From Butyricimonas muris (lineage in GTDB: Bacteria > Bacteroidota > Bacteroidia > Bacteroidales > Marinifilaceae), in the NCBI RefSeq assembly GCF_046365375.1, contig NZ_JBKEIT010000001.1:186001-250000 (forward strand): DNA of 64,000 nucleotides, in the 5' to 3' direction. The position numbers and the translations under genes were made by a program. Below, piece after piece: positions 50,901 through 60,530 of this stretch (positions are counted from its first letter, which is position 1; each line of letters begins with the position of its first letter). The notes under the pieces are model-generated. The model was not told the DNA's origin. It made no database searches and was given only the letters and a program-made list of their open reading frames with translations.

Positions 50901-51842
50901 ATGAAAAGTTATACACGGAATATTGTCATCGGGTTATGCGTCGCCTTGGCGGCGTGTTCTTTTTCACGCGGGAAAAAAGCGGAACAAGGTGCGGCGCGGA
51001 TGCAGGCATTCCGGCTGCCGGAAATACCTTCTATATACACGGACGAGAGGGAACAGGTGAAATACCTCGTTGCACGTTACTGGGAGCATTTCGATTTCGC
51101 CGACACCTCGTTGATCCGTCGTCCGGAAATAACGGAACAGGCGTTCGCCAACTACCTGCAATTGTTTCCCCGGGTGCCTTACGCGGACGTGGAACGGGCG
51201 ATAGCGTCGATGCTCGACCGGGCGATGGATGCCGATTCGGTGATGTTCGCCCATTTCACTTCCCTGTACGAGAAATACTTGTATGACCCCAATTCGCCCA
51301 TGTTGAGCGAGGAATTTTACATTCCCGTGTTGCGGTATATCGTCGCGTCGCCGCGGGTGGGGGAGGTCGACAAGCTGCGACCGGCGTTCCGGCTTGAAAT
51401 GGCGTTGAAGAACCGACCGGGAACCGCGGCTACCGATTTCGTTTACACCTTGCCGTCGGGCAAGAGAGAAAAGTTGTCGGGCATCCGGGCCGATTACACG
51501 ATTCTATTCTTCAACAATCCCGATTGCGACGCTTGCCGGGCAATCAAAGCGGAGTTTGAGGCCGCCGATTTCGTGAATTTCCTGTTGAGAGAGAAACGGG
51601 GGGAATTGCGGCGGCTGGTATTTCTTTCCGTGTATCCCGACCCCGACGTTGAAGCGTGGCGTCGGCACCTGAAAGAGCAACCGGAGTCATGGGTGTGCGC
51701 TTACGACGACGGGCAGGTGATCAAGGAACAACGCTTGTACGACCTGCGGGCGATCCCGACATTCTACCTGCTGGACAGGGATAAAAAGATTATCTTTAAA
51801 GATGTCCCGTTCCGGGTAATCGCGTCCTTTCTGGAACAGTGA
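50901..51842 (+). CDS. DUF5106/thioredoxin-like lipoprotein
   Basis: This 313-residue lipoprotein (lipobox AAC near residue 20) has a helical N-terminal domain (about 40-165) that fits DUF5106 (YLVARYWEHFDFADTSLIRR). A thioredoxin fold follows (about 175-313) with a CDAC motif (Cys209/Cys212) and cis-Pro in RAIPTFYLL. Asp-Ala between the cysteines is unusual and would shift the redox potential. The ATG at 50901 is used because the upstream open frame is encoded by repeat units. The sigma gene follows after a GTAACT-type repeat. Confidence 0.85.
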   Translation: MKSYTRNIVIGLCVALAACSFSRGKKAEQGAARMQAFRLPEIPSIYTDEREQVKYLVARYWEHFDFADTSLIRRPEITEQAFANYLQLFPRVPYADVERAIASMLDRAMDADSVMFAHFTSLYEKYLYDPNSPMLSEEFYIPVLRYIVASPRVGEVDKLRPAFRLEMALKNRPGTAATDFVYTLPSGKREKLSGIRADYTILFFNNPDCDACRAIKAEFEAADFVNFLLREKRGELRRLVFLSVYPDPDVEAWRRHLKEQPESWVCAYDDGQVIKEQRLYDLRAIPTFYLLDRDKKIIFKDVPFRVIASFLEQ

Positions 51843-51844
51843 TT

Positions 51845-51955
51845 CGCCTTCGGCGAGTTGCAGGTTATTTTTACCGTGTATTATTTATGGTTTTTTGTAG
51901 AAAAACTTGTAACTTGCCGAAGGCAAATGCAACCTGTAACTTGTAACTGTAACTT
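51845..51955. repeat. composite repeat with TGTAACT units abutting the sigma start codon
   Basis: GCCTTCGGC then AGTTGCAGGTTA on the left (51846-51867) are inverted as GCCGAAGGC and TGCAACCTGTAAC on the right (51916-51940). TGTAACT heptamers occur at 51908, 51935, 51942 and 51948. The last unit touches the ATG of the sigma gene, so the repeat is its 5' leader. Confidence 0.75.
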
Positions 51956-52489
51956 ATGGCGATAGTATCACATAAAGAGTTTAAAGCATTTTTCGAGACA
52001 TTCTTTCTACCGGTATATACCTTGATGCAGCGATACACGGGGGAAACGGAATTATCCCGCGATTTCACGCAGGAGGCGTTCACGCGGGTGTTCGAGCACC
52101 GGGAGGAATTCGCGACGGATGAAAACGCCAAGGCTTTCGTGTACACGGTTGCCCGCCGTATCTACCTCGATCATTGCAAGCACCGGAAGATCGAGGAACA
52201 ATACTCTGCCCGTCTGAACGAGAACGAGGCGGAGGATTATGATTTCCTGAAAGAGGTTACCCGGCAGGAAACGTACCGGGTATTGTACGAGGCGATAGAC
52301 AAGTTGCCGGCACAATCCCGCGCGGTAATCTTGTTGAACTTGAAAGGGAATAATAACACGGAAGTCGCGGCGGAGTTGCGTGTATCCGTGAACACGGTGA
52401 AGTCATTGAAAAAGAGCGCTTACGTGAAGTTGCGTGAATTACTTTCCAAGGATATTTTAATGATTCTTTTCATCCTGCTCGAAAAATAG
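51956..52489 (+). CDS. ECF RNA polymerase sigma factor
   Basis: This 177-residue sigma factor has region 2 at about 15-85 (SRDFTQEAFTRVFEHREEF) and region 4 at about 115-170 (NNTEVAAELRVSVNTVKSLKKSA). It is less similar to the two other sigma proteins than they are to each other. It is followed by fecR, SusC and SusD. The 5' leader is made of repeat units, so translation may start from an unusual context. Confidence 0.94.
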   Translation: MAIVSHKEFKAFFETFFLPVYTLMQRYTGETELSRDFTQEAFTRVFEHREEFATDENAKAFVYTVARRIYLDHCKHRKIEEQYSARLNENEAEDYDFLKEVTRQETYRVLYEAIDKLPAQSRAVILLNLKGNNNTEVAAELRVSVNTVKSLKKSAYVKLRELLSKDILMILFILLEK

Positions 52490-52500
52490 TCATCTCCACT

Positions 52501-52525
52501 CACCCACTTTTTTCTCTCGATCGTC
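52501..52525 (+). promoter_or_regulatory. candidate ECF-sigma promoter of the fourth fecR
   Basis: CACCCACTTT (52501-52510), 11 nt, then CGTC (52522-52525), starting 52 nt before the ATG at 52553. It has the same geometry as the boxes at 12414 and 26404. Confidence 0.55.
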
Positions 52526-52552
52526 TTCTATATAAACCGTAAACTTGAATAG

Positions 52553-53737
52553 ATGACAGATTTATTGAAAAAACGTTTTGATGTAGCCCGTTGGATAGCC
52601 AAGGAGATCGCCGGGACGCTGGAAGGGGAGGAACGTGCTTCGCTGGAACGGTGGCGGGGAGAATCACCCTTGCACGAGAGCGAGTACGGGGAAACGAGGG
52701 CGTATCTCTTGTCACGGGAAGCGCCGACGCGGGCGGAACGACAAATGGTGAAAGACGAGTGGCGGAAGTTTGAACGGGCACGTCACGGGAAGCGTTTTAC
52801 CCGGCGCGCGGTGGCAAGATACGCGGCGTTGTTCATGTTGCCCTTGTGCGTGGCGGGGTACTTGTGGTACGCCGCTCCCGGGAGAAGCGGGCTTCCGGCG
52901 GCGGACGGCACGGGGATCGTTCCGGGTGGGGGAAAAGCCGTGCTGATACTTGCCAACGGGCAATCCGTGGAGTTGAAAGATGAAAAAGGGCTTCTGGTAG
53001 ACACAACGGGGCGCGTGGTGGTACCCGCCGGGGAGCGGGGCGTGTACCGGCAAATCGCCGCACGCGCAGATTCCTTGGCGGAAGAGAAGTACAACACGCT
53101 GGTCGTTCCCCGCGGCGGGGAGTTTTTCATGGAATTGCCGGACGGTACGCGGGTTTGGCTGAACTCGGAATCCAAATTATATTTCCCTTTACGTTTCAAG
53201 GGCACGCGGCGGGACGTGAGGCTCGAGGGGGAGGGCTATTTCGAGGTCATGCCCGACTCGACAGCCCCGTTCCACGTGTTCGCCAACGGCGCGGACTTGC
53301 GCGTGCTGGGAACGAGTTTCAACGTGACCGCTTACCGGGGACGGACGATAGCCACGCTGGTGGAAGGACGGGTGTGCCTGACCCACGGCGGGGAATCCGT
53401 GTTGATGCTGCCCGGCGTGCAGGCGGAAGTGCTCCCGGGAAGCGGCGGGATACGGACACGAGAAGTGAACGTGAAGGAGTTCGTCCTGTGGAAAGACGGT
53501 ATATTCTATTTCGAGGGGGCGGATCTGGCGACAATCATGGAACGTTTGGCGCGGTGGTATGACGTGAACGTGAACTTTGACGACGAAGAACTCGGGAAAT
53601 TACGGTTCTCGGTCGAGATGAAACGGTATGAACATATTCAGGATTTATTGACGAAAATTGAAAAGACACGGAAAGTAAGGTTCCGGATCGAGGGAAGAGA
53701 AATTCGCGTGGGGGAGTACCGGGAACCGGGTAGCTGA
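52553..53737 (+). CDS. FecR-type anti-sigma factor
   Basis: This 394-residue protein has a cytoplasmic N-terminus (1-85), a transmembrane helix (about 86-107), a FecR domain (about 180-280, VPRGGEFFMELPDGTRVWLN) and DUF4974 (about 310-385). It starts 63 bp after the sigma gene at 51956 and should be its anti-sigma partner. It is GC-rich compared with the other fecR genes. Confidence 0.93.
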   Translation: MTDLLKKRFDVARWIAKEIAGTLEGEERASLERWRGESPLHESEYGETRAYLLSREAPTRAERQMVKDEWRKFERARHGKRFTRRAVARYAALFMLPLCVAGYLWYAAPGRSGLPAADGTGIVPGGGKAVLILANGQSVELKDEKGLLVDTTGRVVVPAGERGVYRQIAARADSLAEEKYNTLVVPRGGEFFMELPDGTRVWLNSESKLYFPLRFKGTRRDVRLEGEGYFEVMPDSTAPFHVFANGADLRVLGTSFNVTAYRGRTIATLVEGRVCLTHGGESVLMLPGVQAEVLPGSGGIRTREVNVKEFVLWKDGIFYFEGADLATIMERLARWYDVNVNFDDEELGKLRFSVEMKRYEHIQDLLTKIEKTRKVRFRIEGREIRVGEYREPGS

Positions 53738-53867
53738 AACACGTGATTCCGGCAAGGTAATTTCACTATAAATGGTGATTTGCGCGTATCGGGAGAGAGA
53801 GTACTTTTGCCGGAAACATGAAAGTGAAAAAATAGTAAATCAAGTTAGCTTATTGAAAAAGTAAGCA

Positions 53868-53888
53868 GGCAATGTTTGCCCCATTGCC
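53868..53888. other. hairpin between fecR and susC
   Basis: GGCAATG (53868-53874) pairs with CATTGCC (53882-53888), nested in a weaker outer TTAGC/GCTAA pairing. It lies 50 bp before the susC ATG. Like the hairpin at 13628 it may protect the susCD part of the transcript. Confidence 0.55.
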
Positions 53889-53938
53889 CGCTCGCTAAGC
53901 TCATCATTGAATTTAATGTGAAACCTAAAAACAAAAGT

Positions 53939-56900
53939 ATGAAAAAAAATGACACGCGAAGCAGTTCCAGTAGGGAAAAGCTGTGGAGGAAGTTATTACT
54001 TGTTAAGTTTTTATGCCTGTGTATGCTGGTGCAGAACCTCGCGTTCTCGGCGGTGTACTCGCAGGAGGTGAAACTGACATTGAAGGCCGAGAACAAGAAT
54101 CTCACGGATATCTTGACGGAGATTCGGGAGAATAGCCGCTACACGTTCGTGTACAACTTGGATGATTTGCAGGGTATCCGCGTGAAATCGCTGGACGTGA
54201 AAGACGCCACGCTCGAGGAGGTACTGGACAAATGCTTGGAAGGCACCGGGTTCTCCTACGAGATAGAAGACGACGTCGTGATCATACGTCCCGAACGTCC
54301 CGCGCGGGACGAGGTGAAAAAAGTGGTGGTGAAAGGGGTGGTGATGACGACGGATTCCGTGCCTATCCCCGGTGCTACCGTGATTTTGCGGGGGACTTAC
54401 GCGGGTGTGATATCGGATATCAACGGGAAGTTCGAGATGGCGATCCCGGCGCGGAAAGATATCGTGCTGCTCGTTTCTTTCGTGGGTATGGAAACGCGGG
54501 AGGTGAAAGTGTCCGACGTGACGAAGACGCTCACGGTCGTGATGAAAGAAAAGGTCGACCAGCTGGACGAAGTCGTGGTCACGGGCTACGGGCAGACGAC
54601 GAAACGCAATTCCCCGGGTTCTTTCGGTACGGTGGCCGCCGAGGTTTTCGAGAATAAAGCCATTCCCACGGTGGATATGCTTTTGCAGGGGCAGATAGCC
54701 GGGGTGAGTGTTGTCGCTGTTTCCGGAAGACCGGGTGAAGCGGCGAAAATACGGATCCGGGGAACGAACACGATTAGCGGGGACGCCGAGCCCTTGTGGG
54801 TAGTGGACGGTGTGCCTCTTCAGCAGGATATCCCGGAAATATCGACGGGGCAGATCAAGTCGGGGAATCTGAACGAGATTTTCGTGACGGGGGTAGCGGG
54901 GATTAACCCGAACGATATAGAGAGCGTGACGATATTGAAAGATGCTTCCGCCGCCGCCATTTACGGGTCGAGAGCTGCGGGCGGTGTTATAGTGGTCACG
55001 ACTAAAAAAGGAAAGGCGGGAAAAATGAAAGTGAATTATAGTGCCACGTTTTCCGTGGGGTTGAAACCGCAACGTGATCCGAAGTTGATGAATTCACGGG
55101 AGAAACTGGCGTGGGAGCGGGAGTTGTGGGACGAGTTTTCGGCCGCTCCTTTCGAGCATAATAAGACGGAAAAGCCGTTGAAGCATTACCCGGTAGTGGG
55201 AATTGTCGGTATGCTCCGGGCGGAAAAACTCGGGCGGGATGATAAGTTGTGGCTGGAAGACGGGTTCGAACCCATGAGTACCGCGGAACAGGATGCCTAT
55301 ATCGAGGAATTGGGCAAACGCACCACGAATTGGTTTGACGTGATATTCCGAAATTCCTTCTCGATGAATCATAATCTCTCTTTTTCAGGGGGATCGGACC
55401 GGAACACGTATTACGTGTCACTGGGTGTTGCTGACCAGAACGGGTTGGTGAAGGAAACGGATTACGAGAGGTATAACGTTAATGCCAAGATTAACACGAA
55501 CGCGACGGAACGCTTGAACATGATGTTCGGGATTGATCTCTCGAAACAGAAGTCAAAGAGTTACTCGACCGTTATAAACCCGTTCGAGTACGCTTATTTC
55601 GCGAATCCTTACGAGAAGGTGTATAACGAGGACGGGAGTTATCGTCCCGACCGCACGTATTTCAACTTGCAATCGATTAACGAGGGAAATGCCAATATCG
55701 TGATATTGCCTACCAACGGTTTCAATATCATGCGGGAGCTGAAAGAAACATCAAGTACGGCGGATAACGCGAACGCGCGGGTGCAGATGAATCTGACTTA
55801 CGATTTGTTGAGTTATTTGAGGTTTTCCGGGTTGGCTTCCTATACCTATTTTCACAATAAAGTGGAGGACACGAGGGGGCGGGACACGTATGCGGCATTT
55901 TTAGACCGCTTGTATTTTGATGAATATAATGACGAGTGGACGCCTTACGGGACAATCACGCAGACATCCACGAACGGTTCCAGCTACAACGTGCGGGGAC
56001 AGTTGGAATACAAGAATACGTTTGCCTTGGAGCATTATTTGAGTCTGGTAGGGGGAGCGGAATTGCGGGGGGATAAAAATCAACGGACTTACTTCAAGCG
56101 TTTCGGGTATGACGAGGTGACAGGTTACTCGGCGATGCCGCTTCCGCCCGAGCCATCCGTCACGGACGTGGGGAAGTACGCCGACTTGTTTGACCAGTTG
56201 GCGGGGGAAACCACGACTGAAAACAGGTTCGCTTCATTTTACGCTTCGCTGGATTATAATTATTTACAACGTTATTTGTTCAGTTTTACATTCCGGACGG
56301 ACGGTTCCAACAATTTTGGTAGCGACGAGCAGTTCAACCCCACGTGGTCGTTAGGTTTGGGGTGGCATCTGGATCAGGAACGCTTCATGAGTTCGTTGTT
56401 GCCGATCGTGAATCGGTTGAGCCTGCGGGCTTCCATGGGGTACACCGGGAATATCGTGAAATCGGTGAACAAGGAGCTGGTGTTGAGATATACCACGACT
56501 TACTGGAACGGGGCGCGGACGGGGTCGGTGAGTTCGGCTCCTAACCCGAACGTGCGTTGGGAGAAAACGAAAGACATGAAAGTCGCGTTGGATTTCGGTT
56601 TGTTCGACGAGCGGGTAAGCGGGTTGGTCGAAGCGTATTACCGCGTGAGTTCGGATGTGGTGTCGACGGTGGACGTGTTGTCGAGCACGGGTTTTTCCGG
56701 GCAGCCCTATAATACTTCCGAGATAAAGAATAAAGGCGTGGAGGGAACCTTGAACGTGAAGGTTTTGAACGGTAAGGATTTTAAACTTGACGTGGGGGGA
56801 AATATCGCTTGGAACCGGAACATATTGTCGAAATACAGCCGGAAACGGGTGATTGGTAACGGTAGGTACGAGGGATTCCCGCTGGAATCCGTTTTCGCGG

Positions 56901-57586
56901 GACGTTATATAAAGATAGACGAGAGGGACGGGGTTTATACCTTCGAGTTAAGACCTGACGCGCAAATTTACACGGGTACCGATTTGCAGTCGAAGGATAA
57001 TTATCGTTTCTATCTCGGGACCTCGGTGGCGCCTGTCACCGGTGGATTCAACGTGAATTTCTCGTATCGCGGTTTGAGATTGAACGTGGGAGGGGTGGTT
57101 TCTTCCGGCGCGAAGATATTGAACACGGTTACTTCGCCCGCCGGTTACAGGAGCGTGACTTCTTTAGCCACGGGCGAGAAACCGCAGACCGCGTACAGCG
57201 ATTTGTATCGCAATCACTTGAACGTGGAGAAGTCCGTGACCAACCGCTGGACGGAAGAGAGGCGCACCGGCGTGAAGTATCCCAGAATTATTGATTATCT
57301 GGCGGAGGAGCGGTTGTTGTTGGACCAGTATAATGTGCACGACACGGAAATCACGCAAGGGGCGTACCTTGAAAACGTGTCTTTCCTGCGGGTAAAGAAT
57401 ATATCGTTGTATTATAATTTGCCGGAGCGGTTGTTGCATCCGCTTGGGTTGAAATCGGTAGTCTTTTCCTTCACGATGAATAATTTTATCACGTTCACGA
57501 ATTATTCGGGTATTGACCCGGAAACGCCGGGAACAACTTACCCCTTGACGCGTTCGGTTACCTTCGGGCTGAATGTAGGATTCTAG
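53939..57586 (+). CDS. SusC-type TonB-dependent transporter with STN domain
   Basis: This 1215-residue receptor has a signal sequence (about 18-42, LLLVKFLCLCMLVQNLAFSAVYS), STN (about 44-112), a carboxypeptidase regulatory-like domain (about 128-200), plug (about 205-345, ESVTILKDASAAAIYGSRAA) and a barrel ending FGLNVGF. The start at 53939 (MKKNDTRSS) is preferred over an upstream in-frame ATG at 53876 that falls in the hairpin. The SusD partner follows after 16 bp. Confidence 0.94.
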   Translation: MKKNDTRSSSSREKLWRKLLLVKFLCLCMLVQNLAFSAVYSQEVKLTLKAENKNLTDILTEIRENSRYTFVYNLDDLQGIRVKSLDVKDATLEEVLDKCLEGTGFSYEIEDDVVIIRPERPARDEVKKVVVKGVVMTTDSVPIPGATVILRGTYAGVISDINGKFEMAIPARKDIVLLVSFVGMETREVKVSDVTKTLTVVMKEKVDQLDEVVVTGYGQTTKRNSPGSFGTVAAEVFENKAIPTVDMLLQGQIAGVSVVAVSGRPGEAAKIRIRGTNTISGDAEPLWVVDGVPLQQDIPEISTGQIKSGNLNEIFVTGVAGINPNDIESVTILKDASAAAIYGSRAAGGVIVVTTKKGKAGKMKVNYSATFSVGLKPQRDPKLMNSREKLAWERELWDEFSAAPFEHNKTEKPLKHYPVVGIVGMLRAEKLGRDDKLWLEDGFEPMSTAEQDAYIEELGKRTTNWFDVIFRNSFSMNHNLSFSGGSDRNTYYVSLGVADQNGLVKETDYERYNVNAKINTNATERLNMMFGIDLSKQKSKSYSTVINPFEYAYFANPYEKVYNEDGSYRPDRTYFNLQSINEGNANIVILPTNGFNIMRELKETSSTADNANARVQMNLTYDLLSYLRFSGLASYTYFHNKVEDTRGRDTYAAFLDRLYFDEYNDEWTPYGTITQTSTNGSSYNVRGQLEYKNTFALEHYLSLVGGAELRGDKNQRTYFKRFGYDEVTGYSAMPLPPEPSVTDVGKYADLFDQLAGETTTENRFASFYASLDYNYLQRYLFSFTFRTDGSNNFGSDEQFNPTWSLGLGWHLDQERFMSSLLPIVNRLSLRASMGYTGNIVKSVNKELVLRYTTTYWNGARTGSVSSAPNPNVRWEKTKDMKVALDFGLFDERVSGLVEAYYRVSSDVVSTVDVLSSTGFSGQPYNTSEIKNKGVEGTLNVKVLNGKDFKLDVGGNIAWNRNILSKYSRKRVIGNGRYEGFPLESVFAGRYIKIDERDGVYTFELRPDAQIYTGTDLQSKDNYRFYLGTSVAPVTGGFNVNFSYRGLRLNVGGVVSSGAKILNTVTSPAGYRSVTSLATGEKPQTAYSDLYRNHLNVEKSVTNRWTEERRTGVKYPRIIDYLAEERLLLDQYNVHDTEITQGAYLENVSFLRVKNISLYYNLPERLLHPLGLKSVVFSFTMNNFITFTNYSGIDPETPGTTYPLTRSVTFGLNVGF

Positions 57587-57602
57587 TAATGTATTAAATT
57601 GA

Positions 57603-58982
57603 ATGAATATGAGAAGATTTGGTTTATATATCATGGTTTTGCTCTTGATTGGACAAACGTCCTGCTCGCGTTATCTGGACGTGAAAGACAAGAGTGAAGT
57701 AGTACCGAAAACTGCCGAGGAGTTTTCCGCTATATTGCACACGCGTTTGAATAATATCGAGCAGGCGAGCGAGTATGCTTTCTTCGGGGCGTACCTGAAC
57801 ACGTTGCCTTTCGAGTTCTACACGGATAACATGGACGCGAACCTGACGATTTCGGAGAGGGATATTCCCGAGTACGTGGGAAGTGACATCAATAGTCTTT
57901 CCGGTAAGTTCGGCTCGTTGTACGAGGTGATAAAGGATTGTAATATCGTGCTGCACGAGTTGAAAGAACGGGACACGGAGTTCGGGAAAAAGCTTTTGGC
58001 CACGGCTTACACGATGCGTGCCGTTTGTTATTATAACCTGATGCGTAATTTCTGTGAACCGTATGATAAAACAAGGGCAGGGGAGCAATTGGGGGTGCCT
58101 CTGGTGGATAAGTTCGACATGGAGGGGAAGCCTGACCGTGCAAGTTTGAAAGCGACAGCGGATTTTATTATTCATGATTTGAAAGAAGCCTTGAAACTCA
58201 ACCAGACGGACAAACAGTATCTTTTCTACGCCGATGTCACTAACGCGTATCTGGCGAGGACGTATTTTTGGACGCAGGAGTGGGACTTGGCGGCAAGCAC
58301 GGCAAAAGAGGTGTTGGATGCCTACCCGCTGATTCGCGGGGATGCTTATAGAGAGATGCTCCAGAGTGAAGTGGAACGGAAAGGGAATGAATTGATTCGT
58401 AGCGGAACAAAACAGAGTGAAGCGTACACTCGTTTGTACATGCAACGGTCGAAACAACGTCCGGTTTCGTTGGACTTGGTGAAGTTGTTCACGGAGAAAG
58501 AGCGGGATATTCGTTATACTTTCTTTTTTGACGAGCAATTTTTGAATACCAAGATGTTGAAGACTTCCGTGCGGGCTGCCGAGATGTGTCTGATTATGGC
58601 AGAGAGTTACGCGCACGCCGGGGACGAAACGAACGCCTTGCGGTACCTGAATCATTTGCGGGAGAATCGGATCAGTGAGTATGTTCCGTACACGGCACAG
58701 AATCTTCCTGAAGTGAATACTGACGCTTTAGTCAAGGTCGATGCCACGGGCAAAGCGTTGACTCCCTTGATGTCCGCGATATTGAACGAACGGCGCAAGG
58801 AATTGTACTTGGAATTTGATCGCTGGTACGAGTTGAAGCGTAACGGAAGTCCTGTCATGTGGTGGGGACTTAGTGGGGTGAAGTACGAAACGGCAAAGTT
58901 TATGTATTTGTTCCCGATCCCGAAAACCGATATCGCTTTGAACTCGGGATTAATCCAGAATCCCGGGTACGAGGGACTGTAA
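57603..58982 (+). CDS. SusD/RagB-family substrate-binding lipoprotein
   Basis: This 459-residue lipoprotein (lipobox TSC near residue 21, SRYLDVKDKSEVVP after it) has TPR-like helices and the C-terminal family segment ILNERRKELYLEFDRWYELKR. It partners with the SusC at 53939. It is shorter than the other two SusD proteins. The start could also be the ATG at 57609. Confidence 0.93.
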   Translation: MNMRRFGLYIMVLLLIGQTSCSRYLDVKDKSEVVPKTAEEFSAILHTRLNNIEQASEYAFFGAYLNTLPFEFYTDNMDANLTISERDIPEYVGSDINSLSGKFGSLYEVIKDCNIVLHELKERDTEFGKKLLATAYTMRAVCYYNLMRNFCEPYDKTRAGEQLGVPLVDKFDMEGKPDRASLKATADFIIHDLKEALKLNQTDKQYLFYADVTNAYLARTYFWTQEWDLAASTAKEVLDAYPLIRGDAYREMLQSEVERKGNELIRSGTKQSEAYTRLYMQRSKQRPVSLDLVKLFTEKERDIRYTFFFDEQFLNTKMLKTSVRAAEMCLIMAESYAHAGDETNALRYLNHLRENRISEYVPYTAQNLPEVNTDALVKVDATGKALTPLMSAILNERRKELYLEFDRWYELKRNGSPVMWWGLSGVKYETAKFMYLFPIPKTDIALNSGLIQNPGYEGL

Positions 58983-59006
58983 TAATAACATTTAATATAG
59001 AATGAC

Positions 59007-59204
59007 ATGAAAGCGTTAAAATATATCATAGGAATAATGGTTCTAGTATTATCGGGATGTGACGATGTGGATGATATGCCGCCCCGTCTGGCGGACATTT
59101 CCACCACGTTTATTATGCCTGCCTTGCCTCGTTTGACAAACGCGGAAAGGGCTGTTATTCAAGAGAGAAGAGATGCTTATAATGAAGCGTTGGAAGAAAA
59201 TTGA
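59007..59204 (+). CDS. 65-residue lipoprotein of unknown function
   Basis: The signal peptide has lipobox LSGC near residue 18. The mature part is about 48 residues: an acidic start (DDVDDMPP), a Thr/Phe stretch, then a charged helix ending in EALEEN. It is 24 bp after susD and 25 bp before the next gene, so it is part of the operon. It looks complete rather than truncated, because it has its own signal sequence and a normal helix end. No family is recognised. Confidence 0.7.
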   Translation: MKALKYIIGIMVLVLSGCDDVDDMPPRLADISTTFIMPALPRLTNAERAVIQERRDAYNEALEEN

Positions 59205-59229
59205 AGTTCCACGAATAAAGAATAGAGTT

Positions 59230-60498
59230 ATGCGAAAGATTTTATTTGTTTTTTCGTTACTGGTGAGTTTGAGCCTCCTGTGGGCTTGCTCGGATGATGA
59301 TGATAAGGGACCCACGTTGAGTTTCGGGCGTCCTATATATATACTGAAAGCTGTTGATTCTTTGGCAGTGGAGGTAATGGTATCGGAACCGGTAACGGAA
59401 GTGGTGAGAGTTCCTTTCACGGTAGAAGGATCGGCCGTGGAAGGTGAAGATTACACGTTGTCGGCAAGGGAATTTACAATCCAACCGGGTCAGATGATTG
59501 ATACGATTCACGTGAAGCCGAAAGATAACGTGATAGGACGACGTGAAATTCGCTTGAGTTTACAGGAAGTGCCGGGATATCGCTTGTGGAACAATCGTTG
59601 GGCGATGATTCCCGTGGAAACGAAGGATTTGTTTACCGGCTCATTTACCCAGACTTCCATGGATTTGAAGAATGAGATCGTCGTGTCTGCCGGAATGAAA
59701 GTGGCAGGGGAAGATTACATGTACAAGCGGGAAGAGTTGCGCGTACCTTTCGAGATAGATCCTGAATCCACGGCAGTGGAAGGAGAGCATTACGAGATCG
59801 TGGGCGGCGGACGTGAGTTGTACATGGGAGTAATGAAGGCCACGGCTGACGTGACCGTGCGTTTCCTCAAGAAAGAGGAGGGGAAAGATAAAGTGATCCT
59901 TCGGTTAGTGGAAGAAGGTCGTTTCGAGGCGGGTACGAACGGTTTCGTGGTCATAAACGTGAACGGACCGACGCGTTACGAGGAATTTGTAGGGACATGG
60001 ATTTCTCCTAATTTGATAAGTGTTGACTTTATCAAGAGTATGGTTTGGGGACACCCGAACGATTGCGATAATCTGCCATTGAATAATCCCGCCACGGACA
60101 AGATCGTGTTTGGTGCGGCGAATACCTTAAACGTGGATGGCGTGTATGGTGATTTGGCAAAATACTTGCGGAATTGTGACGTAATCTATAAGGGGGAAGA
60201 GCCCGAGCAGTTATGGGATCAGGATGCTTACGGGATAAAACGGGATGTCGTGACGCTGGAGTTAAGTAAAGCGAACGTGAACTATTCCGCCGCTAACGTG
60301 ACGGAACGCCCGGCGATTATTTTGGTGCGTTTGTTGAGCAAAGGGAAAGTCTTGGAATTTCGGGTTGTGGATTACGAACCGACTGATTTCTTGACGGGAA
60401 CTTACAAAGACCAGATGAACCCGGGATGGGGCGATCCGCCACAGTACCCGATGAGGGAATTGTACCCGCTGGTATTCCGTTTCACGAAGGTGGAATAA
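59230..60498 (+). CDS. Calx-beta/DUF4843-like lipoprotein
   Basis: This 422-residue lipoprotein (lipobox WAC near residue 20, followed by SDDDDKG) has two beta domains (about 30-130 and 140-250) with the VPFTVEGSAVEGEDYTL and VPFEIDPESTAVEGEHYEI pattern, as in Calx-beta/DUF4843 repeats. A C-terminal region of unknown fold follows. It is likely a surface ligand-binding or structural accessory of the SusCD system. The ATG at 59230 is used; the open frame upstream overlaps the 65-residue lipoprotein gene. Confidence 0.78.
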   Translation: MRKILFVFSLLVSLSLLWACSDDDDKGPTLSFGRPIYILKAVDSLAVEVMVSEPVTEVVRVPFTVEGSAVEGEDYTLSAREFTIQPGQMIDTIHVKPKDNVIGRREIRLSLQEVPGYRLWNNRWAMIPVETKDLFTGSFTQTSMDLKNEIVVSAGMKVAGEDYMYKREELRVPFEIDPESTAVEGEHYEIVGGGRELYMGVMKATADVTVRFLKKEEGKDKVILRLVEEGRFEAGTNGFVVINVNGPTRYEEFVGTWISPNLISVDFIKSMVWGHPNDCDNLPLNNPATDKIVFGAANTLNVDGVYGDLAKYLRNCDVIYKGEEPEQLWDQDAYGIKRDVVTLELSKANVNYSAANVTERPAIILVRLLSKGKVLEFRVVDYEPTDFLTGTYKDQMNPGWGDPPQYPMRELYPLVFRFTKVE

Positions 60499-60530
60499 GA
60501 GAGAAGATTTTTCAATGTCTTACTATAAAA

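Noticed and set aside
54011..55072. 353-codon minus-strand open frame
   Set aside because: It lies wholly antisense to the susC at 53939, has His/Arg-rich composition typical of reverse-frame shadows, and shows no recognisable motif.
57624..58655. 343-codon minus-strand open frame
   Set aside because: It is antisense to the susD at 57603, which has clear family motifs; the antisense frame has low-complexity composition and no domain.
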